Source: Takashimella koratensis (lineage: Eukaryota > Basidiomycota > Tremellomycetes > Trichosporonales > Tetragoniomycetaceae). From it: a DNA stretch of 64,000 nucleotides. Positions 59,101 to 64,000 of the stretch are shown here, in pieces. The notes beneath the pieces were generated by a model. It had not been told where the DNA came from. It saw only the letters and a program-made list of their open reading frames with translations, and made no database searches. The DNA lies in assembly GCA_003116875.1 (NCBI GenBank), contig BCKT01000008.1:344402-408401 (forward strand). The letters run 5' to 3'. Position numbers and translations under genes: made by a program. Each line of letters opens with the position of its first letter. The stretch's first letter is position 1.

Positions 59101-60852
59101 CCCGTTCCGCAAGTCTACCAGCTCGCTGTACCCCAGGGGTACCCTTATCCCGCCCCGAGCCGACTTTGGCCCCCCGGCGCCGCGGCACCGTTTCCGAGAC
59201 TGCCAACACCACCGAGTCTGCCAAGACCGGAGAGTGAGAATCCACCTTCTTCAATCAGGTCACCGTCGCCGTCAAACGAACATGGGTTGCATACCCACGG
59301 GTACCCACAGCCGTATACACCCGGGGTCCCGCAGCCTAGTCGCAATATGCTCTATCCAACTCAGCAGATGATGCAGGACTACAACATGGGCATGGGCATG
59401 GGACCGGGACCAAGTGGGCGACCGGGCAGGGCACCGGGCGAAGGCGAAGGCGGAGGAGGTGGGAGCGGAGGTGGTCGACTGTGGCGCAAGTTGAAGAACT
59501 CTTTCAATCGAGGTAATGAAGACGACCATTCTCCGAACCGAGACGACGAATGGCCAAGCGATAAAGTCAGAGCATGGAGACGGAGCGTGGTTCCTGGCCA
59601 AGCACCTTCTGTGTTCCAGACTTTTCCTCGGTCAAGGTTCGGCGATGCTTCTAGGCCGAGAGTTGACGATTCTACGCGTCTCGGATACGGCGGTGGAGCG
59701 GGACGTGTGGGAGGAGGAGCACGGTACGGGATTCAAGTCCCACCGATGTCGCAATTTAGGTCCGGGTTAGGAGCGTATAACATTAACGATCGGCCACATA
59801 ATCACGACGCGCACGATGCTCACATGCACGACGAGTACGGACATTCGTCATCGCCATATCTGCTCGGACAGGGATTGAACAATGGGCCCCGGGTCCGCAG
59901 GGCACAGTCTCAGCCCTCGATCTGGGACCGGGTCCTGCTCAGGCGTAGGATCGATGAGTCTTACGAGCACAAAAGGAGGAGGAGTACACCGCCTCCACTC
60001 CCGCCTGGTCCCGGTGGCGCAGGTGGTCCAAGTGGTCCAAGTGGTCCAGGTGGTCCAGGTGGGCGGGGTCGGTACATCCCTGGTCGGTATGGGTACGCAG
60101 GCGGTTACGACTACACAAGGGGCAACGCAGGNGGGGNAGGAGGGGNGGGNGGGGNGGGCGGTGCGACTGGCGGTATGAGGGCTGGGGATAGAGGAAATGG
60201 AGATAAAGAGGAACGAAGAAGACGACGAGCAGCGAGGAGAGACCAAAGAGAGGCAGCGGAAGTGGGGAAGAGGGAAGGGAAAAGAACAGGCGGACTTGGG
60301 ATGGGGATGGGGTTTGGAGGAACGAGAGCTGGGAATCGGGATTCAGTAAAGCAAGGGAGGACCCAAGGGATGGGAGCGGGGTATGGGTCGAATGGGGTGA
60401 ATGGGGTGAATGGAGGGGTTAACGGGGTGGAGGGAGGAATGAGTGGGAGGATGGGGAGGGTGGGGACGATGGTAGGGACGAGAGGAGGAGAGAAGGGGAA
60501 GAAAAAATGGACAGAGAGGTTGCCAAAGTTGGAACAACGAGGGAGGGGGATAAACATTTCTCAAGAGAGGGAAAGAGGCGGGGGGCAAGGTGTTATCGCA
60601 GGTAGAGGTGTGGGTGGAAGCAGATTAGGACCGGGTCCAAGTCTTGGCCAAGGGAGGTCGAGGTCGTTTGGTCAAGAAGCCGCCCGACAGAACACTGGTC
60701 AGACCGGACGTGTCCCCGCGAAAGGGGCGAGAGAAGCGGTAAGAGAGAAGAAAGATAAAGATAAGAGGAATAAATCGGATACACAGAGGGTTGGGGATAG
60801 AGAGGGAAGGAGAGGACTAGTAGCGATGATGAGTAGGAAAATTGGTCGATGA
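56190..60852 (+). CDS. Very large low-complexity Pro/Ser/Gly-rich protein of unknown function
   Basis: Exons are 56190-56259 and 56396-60852, joined over an intron with donor GTCAGT, giving 1508 residues. I recognise no family. Residues 1 to about 740 are Pro/Ser/Ala-rich with several SPPP and PPxP motifs that could bind SH3 or WW domains. A more ordered block near 750-790 reads AGRIEGYVESDDHVSFEVPS. A proline-rich stretch (PGGWYPPLPLLPGYPQ) follows. Near 1050 a conserved-looking basic block (GRLWRKLKNSFNRG) appears, then Gly-rich and Arg/Lys-rich sequence to the end. Five undetermined bases fall in a Gly run at about residue 1268. No membrane segment or signal peptide is visible. It may be a polarity or scaffold protein, but that is a guess. 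Confidence 0.65.
60132..60155 (+). other. Five unresolved bases (N) in a G-rich stretch of the coding region
   Basis: N occurs at 60132, 60137, 60146, 60150 and 60155 in poly-Gly codons. Reading frame is preserved if lengths are right, but collapsed or miscounted repeats in the assembly are possible here. Confidence 0.95.
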
Positions 60853-61349
60853 GAAGAAGAACGAAGAGGAGGTAGGAAGTAGGGATGAACTTGAGATAAG
60901 TGATTGATAGGTGGGAAAAGAAAAAGGCGTACTGTAAAGAGGGTCGGTATGGTTTTTTTTTTTTTGGGGGGGGGGGGGGGGTGTACTGGATGTATGCATT
61001 TAAGAGATTGTACATAGACCAGGGTATCGGAATGGGTGATAGCTTTGAGAAAGGAGAAAAGATCAGTGTCAGTCTCAGTGATTTTCAGCGGCGATCTCAG
61101 TGACAGTGATAGTGATAATGACAATGACAATGGGTAACTGATAGCGAGAGAACAAAAAGGCTATAGTCATTGTCTACATTAACCTCGTTCATTGCGGTCC
61201 AAGTTTGATCTACACACACACAACTGTACAACTCTGAAGTCTGAAAACCCAACAATCTTCCCTCCCTCCCTCCCTCTTTTTCTCTCGCTCTTGTCCCAGC
61301 TTCCGAATTATAGCCTCCCCTTCCTATCCACCTCCCGCCCACCTCCAGT
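60853..61349. other. Convergent 3' region with homopolymers
   Basis: It lies between two stop codons. It holds the T13-G16 tract listed separately and a short GTGAYA repeat near 61095-61132. No gene is seen. Confidence 0.45.
60953..60981 (+). repeat. T13 followed directly by G16
   Basis: Two homopolymers in direct contact on the + strand. The G run could form a quadruplex-type structure or be a sequencing error site. Confidence 0.9.
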
Positions 61350-63704
61350 CTACAGCTTTTCCAAATCGATATCCTGCATCCCTTCCCACGATGCATGTCC
61401 CTCACCTCCATCTTCCCCTTCCTGCTCATCACCTTCACCTTCACCTTCACCTTCCCCTTCCCTTGCTTCACCTTCATTCTTCAGCGCTTCACTTGCCATA
61501 CCTGCCAATACGGCGGCACTTAGATCCGCTTCATTCACATTGATCCCACCTACTCCTGACGCCACTCCACCTCCTGCGGTCTCTGAATCGGTAACCTCCA
61601 CACCAACGCCAATTCCGCCGTCTCCGCCTGACCCGCCGTTAGGGAGAGCGAGAAGGGCTCGGGCGAGCCCCTCGTCGCCTAGTGCGGCGAGGTCAGCGCC
61701 CGTCAGCGAGAACGCCGGCTGACTCGCGAGTGTCTCCACGATCCCGTCCGTCTCTACCCCTGACCCATTCACACCTGGTCCAAGGTCCATATCCACGTCC
61801 ACATCCACAACAATCGGGTCCAGACCATCCTCACCCTCCCCATCCTCCCCTTCTTCCTCTCCACCTTCATCCTCATCATCTACCCCTTCCCCACCCTCTA
61901 CACCAATCCCACCCACCAGGTCCTCATCGCCTCCAGCCTCATCCTCGGCCTTTCTGCGCTTCCGAGGCCGTCCACGCTTCTTCGTCGATGCCTTGGGCGG
62001 CTTGTGCTCCTTGATCGGCCCACGGAGCTTGCGGTACCGGTTATAGATGTCGGGATACTTGACACGGAGGGTAAGGGCGAGAGGTGGGGGCATTTCCGGG
62101 TCAGTCGCGGATGGGTCGACAGCGATTCGCTGGAGGTACTGTACCGTTGGTCAGTGAGTTGGTCTCAGGATACATGAGAAGGAAGAGTGTGGTCTGAAGG
62201 TAGTCACTGACTTCGTGTTTCTGAGCGTCAGAAATGTTCAAAGCTCGTCGGATCTGGTCAAGGTCCTTTCCGAGCTCAATCTGCTGAACGAGCCAATCGT
62301 CGATAACCTTTGGCAAACGCCCAGTCTCCAACTCATCTCTCGCAAAGGCGTCTGCAAAACACATCAGCACCTGAATCTTCCCATTCCAACGCGGTGGGAA
62401 CTTACCATGCCCCTCATGTTTCCACCAATACGTCACCCGACACTCTCCATCGTCCATCTCACTTAACACGATCCTCGCTTGACAAGCGCACTTGACGGAT
62501 TTCTTCGTATTCATTCGTAGTTTCTCAACGGGGAGCGTCGTGCTGTGGCGAGCATCATACGTCCCAGCATGGTGACAGGTGTAGGTGAGTTTCTCGAGAA
62601 CCTTGGAAGTCCGCGCCCGGCGTCGGCGTTTGAGAGGAGGTGCGGCGGCAGCTTCTTCAGGCGTCATGGCTGCGTGGGTCAGCAAAGTACCGACACAGAC
62701 GGGCCGATAGCAAACGACAGGTACTCACACGCAAGGGCCCGCTCATGAGCTTTGAGACGAGCGCGTAACCTCTCTTCTGCACGCTTATCCGGGTTGGTCG
62801 TTCTCCTTTGCACGAAATGACACCAGCTAATCTCCCCGGCTAGCCAGATATCAAACTCTGCTCTGTTGGCAAAGACGAAGACCTGTGGGAAAGGTGTCGA
62901 GTCATCCCTCACTGGCTTGCCGAGTGTCGACGCGCCCTGCTGTGTGGGGGTCATCGCCGCGGGTGTTGCGCTGGCACTAGCGCTCCCGCTGGCCGTCGCC
63001 TCGGGCGCCGAGAGGAACAAGGGTGTGCCCGTGTGCGAGGCGGTCTTGGCGTCATCGACGGGGAGAGAGAGGTCTTGGAGCGCCGGGTCGATCAACACAT
63101 CTGCTTGATCGGCGGTCAGGTCGGCGTCAGAGGTACCGACCTCGAGCTCGGTGAGCGGGAGACCAGCTCTGGCCTGCGCTTCGGCTTCCGCTTGGGCCTG
63201 AGCGTGTGCGTGCGCGTGTGCAAGTGACGCCGAGATGGCGTTCGCCGTCGCCTCGTCCAGATCAGAAGGGTGGGAGTGTCCATGGGCGTGAAGGACAGGG
63301 GGTGAGGAGGAGGACGCGAGGGTGGGCTGTTGGGCCGGGGCAAGGCGCTGTCGATGGGTTTGGGTGTGGTGTGCGTGTCGCTGAGTCGACGCGACTTCAG
63401 CAGCCGCAGCAGCGGCAGCGGCAGCTGCGGCTTCGAAGAAGTCTGCCGAGAGAGACGGGTCGATCAACGCGTCGTCAACCTCGACGCCGACGTCTGTGTC
63501 GTTAGGGATGGCCAGGGGTAGGGAAGTGGATGCGGATGTGGAAGTGGATGCAAGGGGTACGTTGACGCCGATTCCCGAGAGAGTGATGGGTGTCGCCGGG
63601 GCAGGTGTGGGGGTGGCCGTTGCCGACCCTGTAGCAGGGACGGTGGGCGCCGGAGTCGCAGAGGAAGCAACGTGATCGTGGTCGGGTGGGTGTCTCGCGG
63701 CCAT
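61350..63704 (-). CDS. Putative DNA-binding protein: FAR1-type zinc-binding region plus AT-hook
   Basis: Exons on the minus strand are 63704-62729, 62669-62406, 62351-62212 and 62138-61350, 722 residues. The N-terminal 265 residues are Ala/Thr/Ser/His-rich with two acidic IDPxL segments (DDALIDPSL, DVLIDPALQ). Then come FPQVFVFANRAEFDIWLAGE and RRARTSKVLEKLTYTCHHAG. The Cys/His set YTCHH, VKCACQARIVL and WWKHEGH resembles the FAR1/WRKY-GCM1 type of DNA-binding fold, which is shared with MULE transposases. After a short helical part (VIDDWLVQQIELGKDLDQI) an AT-hook (KKRGRPRKRRK, about 505-515) and an acidic Glu/Gly-rich tail follow. A nuclear transcription factor is the best reading. The 54-nt intron 62352-62405 is in frame and stop-free. 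The metal-ligand assignment is uncertain. Confidence 0.72.
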
Positions 63705-64000
63705 GATGGGTCGCGACTAACTTTTGAGATGGTTTTTGAAGGTGGATGGGATGGAGGATGTTATCGTTATGTGGGTGGATGAATGAAGCGATAACAGAAA
63801 ACAAGTCAACAAGGTTGGCGAGCGGCAAGGTCATCCATGACAACGGAACCAAATGCTGGCCACTGGAGAAGTTTCTCCTACCGTGGGTTATCAGTCGGAT
63901 TATGACGTGTGCGTATTTACATTTCCTACCCTTGGACCACCTGCCAGCCATCTCGTCTTTACCTTTGCCTCTTCACATCCTCCCTCCTAGTCACTCACCC
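63705..64000. other. Upstream region of the AT-hook gene, window end
   Basis: Promoter side of the minus-strand gene starting at 63704. No other feature is seen before the window ends. Confidence 0.35.

Overview
The window is nuclear DNA from a filamentous or dimorphic fungus, almost certainly a basidiomycete. Genes are dense, lie on both strands, and are cut by many short introns (38 to about 200 nt) with GTGAGT/GTAAGT donors and CTRAY-type branch points. The protein families are typically fungal: ROT1, CTK1, a tau91-like TFIIIC subunit, mug190, fungal mL58, a CPL1-like secreted domain and a macrophage-activating-glycoprotein-like surface protein. ATG101 is present, which fits a basidiomycete ATG1 complex. 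The species cannot be named from the sequence. I see no transposon, virus, tRNA, rRNA or CRISPR array.

Layout. 0-7.4 kb: the 3' part of a CTK1/CDK12-type kinase with an SR-like N-terminus (+), a small four-exon LYR-motif gene (-), and an 11-exon VIP36-like cargo lectin (+). 7.4-9.8 kb: a long gene-free stretch leading into a single-exon secreted protein of tandem cysteine modules ending in a CPL1-like domain (9.8-12.1 kb). 12.6-23 kb: ATG101 with a long Gly-rich tail (-), the RES-complex splicing factor IST3/RBMX2 (+), a His-rich tail-anchored protein (-), a large protein with adaptor-binding motifs (+), and a DHHC acyltransferase (+). 23-36 kb: a DAL5-family transporter (-), PEX6 (-), an unrecognised mitochondrial-type protein (+), and a TFIIIC WD40 subunit (-). 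36-44.4 kb is a run of secretory and cell-surface genes: a second CPL1-like protein (-), ROT1 (-), and a macrophage-activating-glycoprotein-like protein (+). 44.4-56 kb: NAR1 (-), mitochondrial ribosomal protein mL58 (+), a mug190/tricalbin-like SMP-C2 protein (-), and an RCC1-repeat protein (+). 56-64 kb: a 1508-residue low-complexity protein containing unresolved bases (+) and an AT-hook DNA-binding protein (-).

Exon structures were built by hand from splice consensus, reading-frame phase and family conservation. All joins quoted keep frame. The genes are mostly unrelated housekeeping functions and form no operon-like system. The most distinctive elements are the tandem cysteine-module secreted protein, its CPL1-domain relative 25 kb away, and several unusual gene structures: a 5-nt start exon, a GC-AG intron, a 22-nt microexon and a 38-nt intron.
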